DNA of 64,000 nt from Urophycis tenuis (lineage: Eukaryota > Chordata > Actinopteri > Gadiformes > Phycidae). Below are positions 28,017 to 39,100 of the stretch, in pieces. The notes under the pieces are model-generated. The model saw only the letters and a list, made by a program, of their open reading frames with translations. It was not told the origin of the DNA and did not search any database. The DNA is taken from assembly GCA_036785325.1 (NCBI GenBank), contig JAXIVH010000012.1, positions 11,332,854 through 11,396,853 of the forward strand, in the 5' to 3' direction. Numbering within the stretch: position 1 is the first letter of the stretch; each line of letters starts with the position of its first letter. Both the position numbers and the translations under genes were made by a program.

Positions 28017-31000
28017 TAGTTAGTTTTTTAAAGGGGCTGTCATATGATGCCTTTGCCGTCACATGCCTTGTAGCCTGGGCCACGCCGCCGTGTTCTGAGA
28101 TGTGGGGTCGGGGGGGGGGGGTTGAACGGTGCCTTCAGCGTGGTACCAGAGTACAGATGTGGGTTACATTAGCCAACATCAGTAACGGCCTTTCAAAAAG
28201 CTATTCATATAAAAAAAATCAGGAATGCAAACACCACGAGAGCCAACCCATTGTTTTACTTGGATAAGGAACAAAGAAACACTCAGATATGGAGGTGTAC
28301 CCAGGCACTGTTGGAAGTCAACGCTAGCCTACAACGACAACGCGCTGGTAGGGAGACAGCTGGTAGTGACAGAAGTGTAAAAGGATTTCTCAGCCCAAAA
28401 TAAACAAAACAAAAACAGGGAAAGGACTCTTGTCTTGACTCATCGTGCTCCCCCACACCCTCGAGTGATACCCACACAATTCCACCATCTCGCACCATTT
28501 TTCAACTTCGTGTCGAAAACAGTACAGCGCAGCCTGCATCCAAAACCCGGTGCAGACACGGTCAGGCCACCGCCAGCCCATCTAGACTTTGAGCTTTGAG
28601 CGGGACCACGACTCCAGCGGTCACGAGTGTAGCCGGTGCCAGCGGAGAAGCGGACGAAAGCCAGACCACAATCCCCACAACAGGTGAGAGATGAATGCGA
28701 ACATTCATGGAGCCCCAAGTTTCAGCCCCCAAACCCATTCACATGCAGGTCTGGGACGTGTGTGCGATTTTCAGCAAGTCCACCCCCCACACCACCACCA
28801 CCCCCACCCCCACCATCCTCTCCTCGTTCGAGGCTATGGAGGTGAAGTTGCCGGGAAAGCACTTACAAATGAAAATCAGCCAAAGTAAAGCCAGGTGACT
28901 TTATTTCTCCACATTACTCGTTCATCCACTAAACAGCTGCCAATAAGAGGGCCCTCCTTATTCCTGTGTAGGTTATTGAAAGTTGTACTTAACCTTTGTT
29001 TATTCATCACTTTAATTTCCACTTTAATTTTCCATTCCAATTTAAAAAATAAAATAAAAAACACAGGTTTTGGGCCCTGGTCTGTCTGAACAGCTGACCT
29101 ACACAACGCGACTCAACACGAAGGAGATTGGCACACAAAAGAAAAGTAGTCTTTAAAAAAAACAACAAAAAAAAACAGAAAAGCTGCTGAAAAGTGCCAC
29201 TGACAGCCACTGAATGGTTTGACTCAACAACTCTACCATGTCTTTGCAACACGCTAGTCCCGCAAAATGTTTCAATCTGATGTCCAATTGACAATGCGTG
29301 AACGTATGCCGGCCCCACTTAGTTCACCGGTGGGACAGATACAAGTGGACGCCGTGACGTTAGCCAGGCTTCCACGCGCACAGTTCATCAATCACAGGGT
29401 GAAGTCGCACCGCCTCTGAGGTCAAAGAACAATAACAGACCTTTGAGCGTTTCAGCAACTTCAGCGGGCCTATAGGATTACATGACGATAATCAACACGT
29501 CCCGTGAAGCCACACAGAAACCTTTGGGCTCCACGTCCAGCCTCAGTCTCAAGCCGTCAAGCAACCAAACAAGACAAACCCCCCCCCGCAACACCGCCAT
29601 GTTCCAACGTTATTTCACACGTGAATGTAGTACCCAAAGAGGAAATGGAAATAACACAAGGGCCTCGGTTTGACCTCAGCAAACCTCTACCTCTCTGCTT
29701 GGCTGTGGATTCTAAGTTTCGCAAAAAAAAAAAAAAAAAAAATAGAACAAGGAAAAGGCCGGTATGTGCCTGCCGTTGACCTAGCATGGCCGTGCTAAAG
29801 AGAATGCCCAGACTGGGGAAGGGCTCCCAAATCAAGGAGCCAGCACACAGGATCGTATCTCACCTTCACATCAGACAGGAAGAAGACAGACAGGGGGGAG
29901 AGAGAGGGGGGCGGGGTGGGTGGGGGGCTAGAGTAGACAGACCGCTGCTATTTCGGGCAGTACAGGAAACTTTCAACACAAGTGCGTCAGCTCCCTCTCC
30001 CTCCCTCCCCGCCCTCCTTAAATACCTCCGAAACGGTGAGCGAGAGAGAGAGCCCTTATGAGAGCGCTGCCTTGCATCAACCCTCTAGATTAACTCGTTA
30101 ACAGGAGGCCTGGGCCCACGGCCGCCCCGGCTGGTCACAGTAGACTGCGCGTGGGAGGAGCCGGACTGGGAATGGAATGGTCAGTTTGCTGTGCTTCTCT
30201 CCGCGTTTCTGTTTAGCATGTTCTCTAGACACATGGCATACTGTAGCGGAGCCAATTTCTAAAAATAGCAAACGAGTGGACACCGCGTCATGCTTGAGGA
30301 AATAGGTAGGGTCTCCAAATAAGCACTCTAGGAAGACACTTATGGATTGTGAAGCATCACAATGTGTGCACATAATAAACTGTACATAATGTTGCACTTG
30401 TACTAGAGGCCCAATTAAGAAATGGTGACACACCTGCATATCCCCCAAATTAAACAGGTAGGCCGTCACTCACTACAGCATTCATTATAGCTGCACTGAC
30501 TGACCATTCCTTATAAATGACCATAACTTTCCCATTTTGAAGCAGAATATGCAATATTGGGCATTAGGTTTCAAAGGAATATGAATAATTAAAAAAGAAT
30601 TAAAAAGGATGTATATAAAGTATCCACAGTGCTTGAAAATGTACTTCGAACAATTAAATACCAGAATAACAAAGTTTGCTCCAGTCTTTTATAGTCACCA
30701 ACAAAGGCTATGTGTGCCATGGTAAAATGAGTATGTCAATAAAGATAAACACAGACAGATAAACACAGGACTGTTGATCCCAGTCGCGTCATTCCAAAGT
30801 GTGTCATTGTTAGGATTTAAGCACGAATCTCTTAATATGACAACACAAAGACTACATACATCTGTGAAGGGTTGGTAAAAAATAGGCCTTGACATTCGCT
30901 CGCCACTCACAGCAGTCAATCCCCAAAGTCTAAAGCCCTCTTCTGAAATCATGTTGAACATGGTGCTTTGCATTGACGTGACATCTAAAAAAAGAATTAT

Positions 31001-32015
31001 GTCAATTTGGCTACCACAGTTCTAGGTTTCAGAATAACTGCAGTAGAGGGCAAGGGCTGAATATGATCCATTTGACTTGTGAAGAGGTCAGCCCCTAATA
31101 GCCGACGTGCAGAGAAGTCTGAGAACAGACAGTAGCTCAAACAGAGCCGAATGTCAGGAAGTGCAAAGGCTATGTCAACTAGCCAGTAGCCGAGCTTTTT
31201 GCTTACAACACTGGACAATAACACTCATTATCTTGCCAACTGAAACATGTACTTCTGGAAGTAAAAAAAAAAAAAAGCAAGAGCTTACGTTGTACAAACT
31301 AGAATACTCGTAGGGACATCTGGCGACCAACCACACTAGCAATTCTGTTCACATAATAGTTAACAAATCAAACGAAAAACACTTTTGTTCACAATATTGC
31401 CAAAGAAAACAACGTTTAGGAATAGAATTGGCTTGTACATAGTTATTCTGCTTCGGTTTGGCAAGGCAACGAGCAAACAGCAACACACTTAAAGAGTTCC
31501 AGGGAAACTGGAACTCCGGTTTGTGAAATGTCACAAGTACAGCTTTGATGTGGTTCAAGGTTTTAGAGAAGTTTAACGGTGCAATTAAACGGGCCCACTC
31601 TGGGACAACACAGTCACTGAAGCACAGTCCTAGATCACATATTGGTCTTTAAAAAGTTGTGAGGATTCAACGAAAAAAGGTTGCAAATAAACGTTTGTTG
31701 AAAATTATACCAATCATACATGTGTGGATTTTTTTTTTTTTTAAATACAGGAGGCACCTACTAGCTGGTGTTCTGAGTAGGCCTCACTACCGGATCATCA
31801 AAACGAGGATGTTACAACAAGAGAGTCTACATCACGGGTGGGTGGCTGAGTGCGAAACAATGCAACAAACATATGCGATACTCACAGTCCAAATGTTTCT
31901 TCTTTGGCCCCATAATTTCATGCGTGGTTGCCTTGCACACGGTTTTGGATATCGCAGAGCCAGTGACACTGTGTTGCGCGGCGGTGATCCGGTCTGTAAT
32001 GCTTTGCCCAGACAT
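3642..32015 (-). CDS. picalm: Clathrin assembly protein PICALM (CALM), complete, 22 coding exons
   Basis: This AP180/CALM-family endocytic adaptor binds PtdIns(4,5)P2 at the plasma membrane through its N-terminal ANTH domain and recruits clathrin and EH-domain partners through a disordered tail. Coding exons in transcript order: 32015-31886, 19395-19253, 19078-19003, 18886-18784, 18588-18495, 18401-18290, 17619-17513, 17362-17321, 15776-15691, 15259-15136, 14507-14401, 13756-13659, 11530-11444, 10788-10708, 10006-9896, 8453-8325, 8210-8180, 8074-7975, 7722-7699, 4750-4691, 3936-3838, 3656-3642. They sum to 1959 bases: 652 residues plus stop, the same length as the human protein as I remember it. 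All junctions keep phase. One intron (17363-17512) has a GC donor. Teleosts often carry two picalm copies, and I cannot tell which this is. SNAP91 (AP180) is the alternative, but the C-terminal exons (SDDLDSSLANLVG, final MQFM) are PICALM-like. Confidence 0.95.
8325..11530 (-). CDS. picalm: picalm exons 13-16: disordered tail with NPF motif, all phase 1-1
   Basis: Exons 11530-11444 (87 bases), 10788-10708 (81), 10006-9896 (111) and 8453-8325 (129) each begin and end in phase 1, so any of them could be skipped without a frameshift. They encode CNPFLESSSSSLTPD, SFCGPSPYSNSSLFQSEPP, HVDFDSVFGNKTNG and ILKPTVASSPNQ followed by KLVSDDLDSSLANLVG. NPF in exon 13 is a typical EH-domain ligand. VDFDSVFGNK and the SDDLDSSLANLVG block are PICALM signatures. 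I did not find the long mammalian segment that starts DPFSATV between exons 12 and 14. Exons 13 and 14 occupy its place. Exons 15-16 are certain from conservation. Exons 13-14 rest on splice motifs, phase and composition. Confidence 0.82.
11993..12070 (+). repeat. GT dinucleotide microsatellite (39 units)
   Basis: Uninterrupted GT/TG over 78 bases in picalm intron 12, the longest pure dinucleotide tract inside this gene. Other GT tracts lie at 13262-13296 and 13417-13450 in the same intron. Confidence 0.97.
13659..15776 (-). CDS. picalm: picalm exons 9-12: end of ANTH domain, charged helix and clathrin box
   Basis: Exons 15776-15691, 15259-15136, 14507-14401 and 13756-13659 encode residues 270-408 or so. 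They cover APSSLLDALEQHLASLEGK, a charged coiled stretch (VDEREKQVALEEEQARLKAL), a Ser/Thr/Pro linker with IDLFSTP, and NDLLDLQPAF. The LLDLQ segment fits a clathrin-box type motif (hydrophobic-rich LLDL with acidic neighbours), as in mammalian PICALM. The exon 12 acceptor is a tandem CAGCAG, so transcripts may contain or lack one Ser. The G-rich + strand runs between these exons are C runs in the transcript. Confidence 0.93.
17321..19395 (-). CDS. picalm: picalm exons 2-8: body of the ANTH domain
   Basis: Seven exons (19395-19253, 19078-19003, 18886-18784, 18588-18495, 18401-18290, 17619-17513, 17362-17321) encode residues 44-269, most of the helical ANTH solenoid. Recognisable stretches include IQCTNEMNVNIPQLAD, SNFLDKSGLQGYDMSTFIRR, NEKAVSYRQVAFDFTKVKRG, LLKTIPIIQNQMDVLLDFNV, FKDAIRLFAAYNEGIINLLE and GIDRGDIPDLSQ. 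Residue counts per exon match the family exactly, with no gaps. Exon 7 ends GCGGAG followed by GCAAGT, a GC-AG intron. Exon 8 is only 42 bases. Its acceptor lies below runs of C in the transcript sense (complement of G runs at 17370-17400). Confidence 0.95.
19611..19647 (+). repeat. TA microsatellite
   Basis: About 18 TA units in picalm intron 1, roughly 220 bases upstream (in transcript sense) of exon 2. This is perfect alternating TA. Confidence 0.95.
19936..20297. mobile_element. Non-autonomous hAT-type element with 8-bp target-site duplication
   Basis: TGAACGAC occurs at 19936-19943 and again at 20290-20297, flanking 346 bases that begin AGGGCTTGGCGATATGG and end ATTGCCCGGCCCCTG. The ends are imperfect inverted copies. 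An 8-bp duplication and AGGGC-type ends are hallmarks of hAT transposons. The interior (cgatattttt, ctcgatattgaga, atatcgatatat) resembles a repeat widely spread in fish genomes. It has no ORF, so it must have been moved by a transposase made elsewhere. It lies in picalm intron 1. Confidence 0.8.
22158..22420 (+). mobile_element. tRNA-derived SINE
   Basis: The head is tRNA-like, with an A-box-like GTAGCTCAGTGGGTAGAGC (from 22161) and a B-box GGTTCGATCC (22221-22230). The spacing and sequence suit an internal RNA polymerase III promoter. The body (GTCCCTGAGCAAGACGCTGAA and onward) and tail (AATTTCATTCCC ... GAATGACCATAAAGACCGAAT) match a SINE common in fish as I remember it. It is not a functional tRNA because the anticodon arm does not fold properly. 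It lies in sense with the + strand, antisense to picalm. Tail-related fragments occur at 61318-61430 and possibly 48950-49085, both reversed. Confidence 0.75.
24975..25050 (+). repeat. Dispersed fish repeat fragment (GCAGACGCTTTTATCCAAAG type)
   Basis: The sequence TTTACAGTGAGGGCATTA, then GCAGACGCTTTTATCCAAAG and CCACTTACAA, is a motif string seen again, diverged, at 56124-56190 (TTACATTGAGGGCAAATGGC, then CTTTTGTTCAAAGCGACTTA). Two related copies in one 64 kb window support a dispersed family. It is probably a SINE or MITE tail, but I cannot name the family with certainty. Confidence 0.5.
25905..27952 (+). repeat. About 2 kb composite interspersed repeat ('gaggtccc' type) with internal 175-base units
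   Basis: It opens with a hairpin (25907-25938: GGGACC...CCTGT GAA ACAGG...GGTCCC) and ends near GGCGAGGTCCCCCC and the palindrome TGTCCCGCGGGACA (27939-27952). The interior repeats the phrase AGTTGTGCTATTTG plus CTACCTCAAAGGGCGTGG at 27053, 27372, 27547 and 27722. The last three are exactly 175 bases apart. Other repeated phrases are CAACCGGAAGTCAGATAT-like, CTCCTCCCAGGGGATTTG and ACCCATGTTTGTGAAC. The ORFs in it lack a start or known domain and mirror the repeat units. I recall similar blocks being widespread in fish genomes but cannot assign a superfamily. Confidence 0.6.
27981..28014 (+). repeat. CTAT tetranucleotide microsatellite
   Basis: CTAT repeated about eight times, preceded by ATCAATCAAT, directly after the 2 kb interspersed repeat in picalm intron 1. 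Confidence 0.95.
31886..32015 (-). CDS. picalm: picalm exon 1: start codon and lipid-binding segment of the ANTH domain
   Basis: The exon encodes residues 1-43, from MSGQSITDRI to KKKHLD. The start was chosen because it opens the conserved PICALM N-terminus and has A at -3 (gaggATGT). Residues Lys28, Lys38, Lys39, Lys40 and His41 (K...PKKKH) reproduce the PtdIns(4,5)P2-binding pattern known for the CALM ANTH domain, so membrane binding should be intact. The donor is GTGAGT just below 31886. The next exon lies 12.5 kb away. The 5' UTR continues upstream in the same exon as far as can be seen. A CT repeat (32341-32376) lies about 330 bases above the ATG and may be in the promoter or 5' UTR. Confidence 0.95.
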
Positions 32016-32340
32016 CCTCGTAGGTAGAAACAATTAACCAAGATACGCTTCTTCAAAAGAAAAAAATCCAGTGGATATCGCCTTCTTTTTTTTTAGGTCG
32101 CCTTGTGTCGTTCCCACGGTCGTTTTGCCACCTGACACAAGACAAGAGAGAAGGAATTGTAATGAGACGACCGCAGACGGCTCGCTTCACTTGTAGCCCA
32201 TTCAGTTGGACCACACAACACAACATCCAGGGTATATTGTACGAGGAAATTGCAGTAACGAGTGATTATATTGCGGCCAAGCGCCACGAGGATACGAACC
32301 ACAGTCTCTCGATGGATTTCAAACGTCTCCGTCCCTCACC

Positions 32341-32375
<35 letters not shown>

Positions 32376-33099
32376 CCATGCAAGTCTTTCTCTCACATTG
32401 AATCCCACTTCTTTCTCGCTTCCCTTGGTTCCCACACACCACTCGATCTGGTTTCGCACCGCCTCCCCCTGCTGGGTTTAAATGGACTGGAGGTTTTGCA
32501 GTGAAAATGGCGGGGCTGCTTCCTGTAAACGTAAACCCAGCCTCTCTCCCAACTTTGCATAAAACAGCATCGACCATATGCTTAAAGATGGCGGCTCTCT
32601 TATTGGACGTCCAGGGCTCATGGTACGCCGCTAAAAAGTGAATAAGGAGTTATTTGTAGCTCACAATATTTACCAGACGTGCAGAAGAATGCAGGCGTCT
32701 GGTGGTTGTGGGTTACATTCTTTGAGACCTCTGAATCTGATGGAATCTGGAAAAAACAACAACATGGCATGCATTGAATTAGCTACAACTGAGTCCTAAT
32801 TGTTTCAAAATCGTGCTCGTGATCTCGATACTTGACTTGAAGTATCCATTTACTTGTCTCCTTCTATTAAATATGACTGTAGGTCGTGAATGTGGATGTT
32901 GGATGTAAATAATAGCCATGAGAATGGTCAAATACTACACATAACCTAATTAAATTCATTCGTGTCTGATAAGTATGAAATATCTCTAATGGCGTGAAAT
33001 ATGAATCACAATGGGATTTAATTAAATGCCACGGCCATCATTCAAACGGTATATACTTATCTATGTTCAAAAACTACATTGAAATTGCACCCTATCAGA

Positions 33100-33171
33100 T
33101 CCCTGGTGGTCTAGTGGTTAGGATTCGGCGCTCTCACCGCCGCGGCCCGGGTTCGATTCCCGGTCAGGGAA
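33100..33171 (+). tRNA. tRNA-Glu, anticodon CTC
   Basis: The 72-base sequence starts TCCCTGGTGGTCTAGTGGTT and folds as a complete cloverleaf. The acceptor stem TCCCTGG pairs with TCAGGGA (one G-T pair), discriminator A at 33171. The anticodon stem CGGCG/CGCCG (33126-33130 with 33138-33142) holds a loop whose anticodon CTC is 33133-33135. The T arm is CCGGGTTCGATTCCCGG. A box (GGTCTAGTGGT) and B box (GGTTCGATTCC) promoters are internal. A TTTT terminator for RNA polymerase III follows at 33178. No intron. The sequence matches the standard vertebrate tRNA-Glu(CTC) as I know it. The CCA end is added after transcription. It stands alone and intact, so it is likely a real gene rather than a SINE. 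Confidence 0.93.
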
Positions 33172-36100
33172 CTCATCTTTTCTTCAAGCAAGTTCTTCTT
33201 CCCCTTGTGCATTGTATTTTCGCGAACAATATCAATCATTTATAATTACTGCACACTCAGTCGACCTCCAAGGAGCTAATAATCCAAGTATGGTACTGTA
33301 ATATGATGTTTCTCTTTATTCTACAACTGTAGGCCTATTTAAATATATTTAACTGCTAAAGTTTAGCAGGTAAGACAAAAATATATTCATATTTGTCAAT
33401 TCATTGATTTGTATACAGATTTTCATTGTTGTTTGAATTATTATAATTCAATACAATACAGTACGAATGAAATTAAATGAAATAAGAAAGAATCGCCACA
33501 TTTCTGCAATTATCCTCTGAATGCACTGCGCTCACAAACTATAAAAGGATCTGTGCTGCCATCTAGTGGTCAAAATTGTCAGTTCTAAAGGAACTACAAA
33601 TTGGAGCTCAATTACAGTAGGCCTACACATTATTTAACTGAAGTTTTATCCAACGCGACTAGAATATTTGCATGCAACCATCAAGATGGTATTTAAAAAT
33701 TGACAAAATTTTGCAATTAATCACATTACATGAATCACAGTAGGCTACATGAAATAAATAAAATAAGCAAATAGCTTCACGTGCAACATTATAGAGATAT
33801 GAGATAGGGCCGAGATACAGTTGAGCTTTCAATCTGCAACGCCTGATATCTGCTCTCTCCTGCTGTCAGTGGTGAGCTTGCGCCATTGTTGACGGAGCCA
33901 GGACCGCAAACAATCGCAAACGACGCCCCCTTGTGGCAAGGGAGTAGCACACCGTTTGTCAGTCACAGAGCTGGGGGTCCGTTGTTCCTGGCTCACCAGT
34001 TCCCGAGTGTAGGATGGGCCCACAGCCACAGGCACCGCAATAGTCGAGCACCAGTGACTCGATTGGATGCCAGCAGCCCCCCAGCGGCTGCTGTAGGGTG
34101 CGGAGGAGTGGTGCAGTGTGGGAGAACCTGTCGGGCCTTCTGGGTGAGGAATGAACGTGTTCTCCTTTGACGTGGTGACAAACTCCTCCGCACGCGTGGG
34201 GTTGTCATAGCGTTCTTGGCAGCGACTGAGACAGTTGTCCATATACATCTATATATACATCTATATATGTATATAATGTAACACATTGACAGAGAGGGCT
34301 CTCCTGGCAGGAAGAGCGGCCCAGATTGAGCTTCAGGGCGGTGCGGCGACATCCACCGAGAGGCGTCAGCCAGACACGCAGAAATTTGCGCTGACACCCG
34401 GGGTTTCAGACCATGAAGAAGACAGACTCGGCGGCGTGTCATCTGCATCGCTGCGGCAGGAGAGGCCACGCGAGTGAACGACAGAGCCCCCCCCCCCCTC
34501 CCCCCCCCCCTCCGTGACTCGGTGTACACGGAGAGGAGGATGGCACCCCAGAAGAAGAAGAAGAAGAAGAAGAAGAAGAGGCGACAGATTCTTTCAGCTC
34601 CACCCCTGTAAAGTGCCATCCTTGAAGTAGGCCGTGAGCAGGGAGCGCGCGGGGAGAGTCGCAAAGAGTCTGTGAGAGTCACGCTTCTCGGGAGGGTGGA
34701 GGAGGGTGGAGGATCTGGTGTCGAGGGCTGCTCAAAGGCCCCCCAGCAGCGTGACGAGCAGAGAAGGGAAGCTGTTCCGGCAGCGGTGAGGTTTCTCTGG
34801 CGGTGCCGGTCGAGCGGCCCGGCCTGCCTTTGAATCCAGACGGATATATATATACTGTACATCTAGGACCGTTCATAACACAAACCTTCCAGAAATGATA
34901 AAACACTAGCATGTCAGATGGATATTTAATAGACAATTTTCAACAGTTGGCTGGGCAACTCCCCATGCTAAGGCTTGAGGAGTGCATCTTTCTGTGGTCT
35001 GTGTGCCAGAAACGGCATATGATTTAGGATGCTATTTTTCTCCCCACCTGCTTTTAGTAGTGTATCATGCCCTTGCTGTCCTCCAACGTCATATCGTGTG
35101 CTTCGTCTAAACATAACCTCTGCCCCTTCGATGTAAGTGCAACCCTCCCAAAAAGCCAACGACAGCACATCATCAGACTTGTTCTGCATACAAACACCTC
35201 CACACCGCACGGAAGGAGTTCAGTAAGAGGTCGCAAGTAAAAACCTAAAAAACCTCAAGAAGATAACTGCTACCAAGCTGTGACATGGGGGGGGGGGGGG
35301 GGTATCCTGACTTATACAGTGGCATCTTAATGGCACTTCACAGTGTGGATGTGCCAAACAGTACAAGGTATGAAGATCTGTGGAACGCTGCCTGTGGAAT
35401 CCTCTCATTCCAAGGCGAGGTGTTTTCACAACCTAGAGCCTATTTATTTATTTTGTTCCCATCCGTCGAACCTGGAACCTTGGAAAAAATAGAAAACAAT
35501 ACGCCCTTTTCGCTACTAATTAAAATGTCATTGGCTGAAGTTATTGTAATTCCCAATGTACACTATTGAAACAGGATTGTGTTAATTATGTTGTGACTGG
35601 ATTATCTGAATCTTGCCATGCCCGGCTCGTGTAAATAGGGAAATACACACAAGCAATATGAATAGATTATTTTCAAATTACATGTTTGGTTAAACAATGG
35701 TTAAGCAAACAAAGTAAACACAATCACATCAATGACAGGCTGTTGCTTGTTTAATTCAGAAGCCTCAGGTTCCAATTTCCAGCTTGTCAGAAGAGAGGAA
35801 ACAGCGTTCTTCAAGCAAATGCAGAGAATGTTATTATACCAAACACGTTGTCTGAAATCCAGGTTAGCAGCAGTTCATCAATCTGTAATCAATTTGAATG
35901 CTAAGAACACACAAACTCAAATAACCTTCTCAAAATAAAAGGTAAGACTTTTGTTAGGTCTTCAAATGGTTACCCCTTTGGTGTTCTCTTCAGACCAGCA
36001 TCAGACTTTACAGCAAAACCAATGTGCGTATATATGCAGTAGACCTATAGGACATATACACACGCATATATACACCCATAACGTCAGTCATGAGTGTACA

Positions 36101-39100
36101 TAATAAACGTGCACGCAACAACCCTCTTATGTAAGCCTACCACTGTTTTTTTTTCTTGACCTACAATGACCTACTTACACATTGACCTACACATTGAGGA
36201 TCTAAACACGGATAGCGGCTTTGTTCAAATGACACCATCAGTTGCGGACGCGCGTTGTCGTCGCCGATCATCGACCGTCATCATCGCTTCTGTCTCTTTT
36301 ATCAGTAGATGAGAACGAGGACGCGGTCGATTCACACAGGTGGGCACCGCCGGCTCCGTGGCTGACGTTAGGACTCATTACGCAGCAGCATGATATAGAA
36401 AGCGATACAGTGCGCGATGAATGACTGTTACGAAACGAGAAAAAGAAGGGAAAAAAAGAAAAAGAAAAGATCAACACTTTCCTTTCGGACGCGATGTTTT
36501 CCTCGGTGGAATATAATACATCCTATTGGGGGAGAATGCGTTTATCACGTATATAATGGGCAACTGTCCGCCGGGAGGGCTCCAAGCTTATACACGGATA
36601 CTCTCCGAGGGACTCCGCCAAAGGATGCAAAGAATCGGGAACCTTGTGTTATTTGTGCCAAGTGATGACATTTCACCAAACAAAAGCCCAGAGACGTGCC
36701 CTTTCATGTCTTCAAAGACGCAAAGCCGTTTGTGTGCCATTCAAAGACCCGAAAGATGGCTCGGCCTGACGGCATCCAGTCTAGATTGATTTCAGCCGGG
36801 ATAAAAGACGCTCAGAGCGTGTGTTTTCTTTTCTTTTCTTTCTTTTCTTTTTTGTTTTGCTGATCGGGCTAGAAAGTGTTGAGCAAGACCCGTGGAGTCG
36901 CATCGCCGCGTTAGGAATAATGCGATTCGTTGTTGTTCTCTGACCTTATGCGTGCTTTTTTAGTTCCCACATGTGGGACGGCATGTCCTGACACGCTGGA
37001 TCTGATAAGCGGTTTGCGATGCTGTTTGCATTGCCTCGTCAACCGCCAGGTATGAGAAACTCCTATAGCCTTCCCCACATACCTTTTAATCAGACAAACA
37101 CAAACGCCTCATGAGCGACGCCGCTCAGGGAAGAGATAGTGCAGAGATACAAAAGAATTGGGCCCCTAGTAGGCCGAGGTCTGCAGGTACACGCCTCAGT
37201 GAATATAGTGAAAACACCTGTGTTTAGGTAGTCCTCAAGACAAAATATCATTTAGATAAGTAACAAAACACTGATATCAAACTATAGAGCCACACGTTGT
37301 TTTCTTTAAAGTCTTCTATGGCTTTTATGTTTCTGTGTTTTTGTCAACACAGGAAGTATTCCCATTAGTAGTGTGAACATCTCTGTGTTGATAGTGCTGC
37401 GGGTGAATGGGTTTTATTATTGATATTCACATTCATCTGACATTTGTTACATTTATCCTTTTTTTTCCTCAGTGCACTTTCAAAGCTCCTGTGTATAAAA
37501 TGGAGGTGGCCACTGACGGTGAGGCTGCAGATTTCAACAAACTGAATCCCCCCCCCCCCTCCCCCCCACCCCTCCATTTCCAACCACTACAGTGACCTGC
37601 ACTGGCCTGAATTGTGTAAGTAGTTACTTCCAAAATGATGTCATTGTCTAAGGCAGCATCGGGGAGCAAACAGAGCCATTAAGAGAGCCCTCCAGAGAGC
37701 TCTGGTAGCCAGGGGTCAAGTAATGAGGTGCCCTGATACATTTATGAATAAAGTGATTTTCAAAACGGTCTCGGGTTCACGTTCACTTTGTCTTTAGCAC
37801 TTTTATCCAAAACACTACTCAATTTGATGAATGATGGGCCGTTGGTAGCATCGAACTACACTACATTCAGCCTTCACCTTTCAATCTTTAAACACACTTT
37901 TTTTTTTTGGGGGGGGGGGGGGTGGGGACACCAGGTGAATTAATCAGTAACAAATAGGAAGTTCCTTGACATAACCGCAAGTCATGGGAGACTCACTACT
38001 GTACTTCATTACGGTAGTCCGGCAGGCGAATACTCAGACATGTTCCGCCCCTACATTTCAGACGACACCGTGTTCCCTGATCAAAGACCCAACTATCAGG
38101 TGCAGTCCATTGTAGCCTGTGGGGGGAAAATCAACAATAGCTGTTGATTTCATACTCAGCCTTTCCCACACCTGAAAAAAACACCAACCATTGCGCAACA
38201 CCAAGTACTGTAGCGCAGTCTACGTCACTTTTTCCTTTCTAAGGTCCCATTTTTTCGTCTTCTCCAATTTTTCTCTTTCCCCGGGGCCTCGTATTACAAT
38301 TGCAGTCGTGCGATGTGCTCTCGTAACAACACTGAGGACCTACACACCACATGTGGTTATACCTAGATACACAGATGCATGCCAGTTATTCTACATATGC
38401 CGAGACCCTCCACACTCCCAAGACCAAGGGTTCAACAAGGCCGCTACCCCCTTGGAAGGTGTCGTCCGATGAAAAGGTGCTTTTGGCCATCATTTGTTCA
38501 TTTGTGCCGGCGTTTTAAGATGCTCCCAAACCGATAAAGAGCCACCATCCACCCAGCCATTAGCCCTATAGAAGGACGCCATTCTCGGGAAATGCGAATG
38601 AATGGATGAATCACGGGCGTAATTGAGGTCCTTGGGTAGCTACTTTAGATAGCCATCAGGCTGTGATGAAGCAATTCACCGGCTTTGCCGCGACTGTGAT
38701 TGTAATGCACCTCAGATTAGAGATCCCTAAAAATATGAAATTGCTGTCTCCCGCGGATCCCACGTTAAATATCCCGACGGGACCACGCTCAAATCAAAAT
38801 GCCTCGAGGCGCTCGAGTGCGACTCATTTGCCGCACGGTTCCTCGCCGCGACTTACAAATTGCCAGGCGTGCGTGTGATCAGACTCACGGGCCGACGGAA
38901 ACTGCACCGCAACTACGCATCCGCATGAGACTGCGCCCCCCCCCCCCCCCCAAAAAAAAAAAAACGACATAAAGTACGTGGATGGAAACCTTTGAAGGAC
39001 TGATTCAGAAATGCCAAAATAAGGTAAGTGCAGCTTATGGACACTTTCTTTTTGGCCCTGACCTCTGCAACTTGAACGACTTGAAGACGGAATTGAAGTT

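Larger units (their letters stand above)
19396..31885. other. picalm intron 1 (12.5 kb), repeat-rich, no further gene supported
   Basis: I see no coding exon here on either strand. The listed ORFs are short, lack splice partners or run through repeats. The intron holds a TA microsatellite (19611-19647), a hAT-type non-autonomous element with target-site duplication (19936-20297), a tRNA-derived SINE (22158-22420), CA and homopolymer tracts, a dispersed repeat fragment (24975-25050), a 2 kb repeat element (25905-27952) and a CTAT microsatellite (27981-28014). Stretches such as 22440-24950 and 28100-31880 show nothing I can name. Confidence 0.6.

Noticed and set aside
33993..34862. 289-residue minus-strand ORF
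   Set aside because: It contains a Phe run from the GAA repeat and a C-run reading, with no conserved motif. It is a chance ORF.
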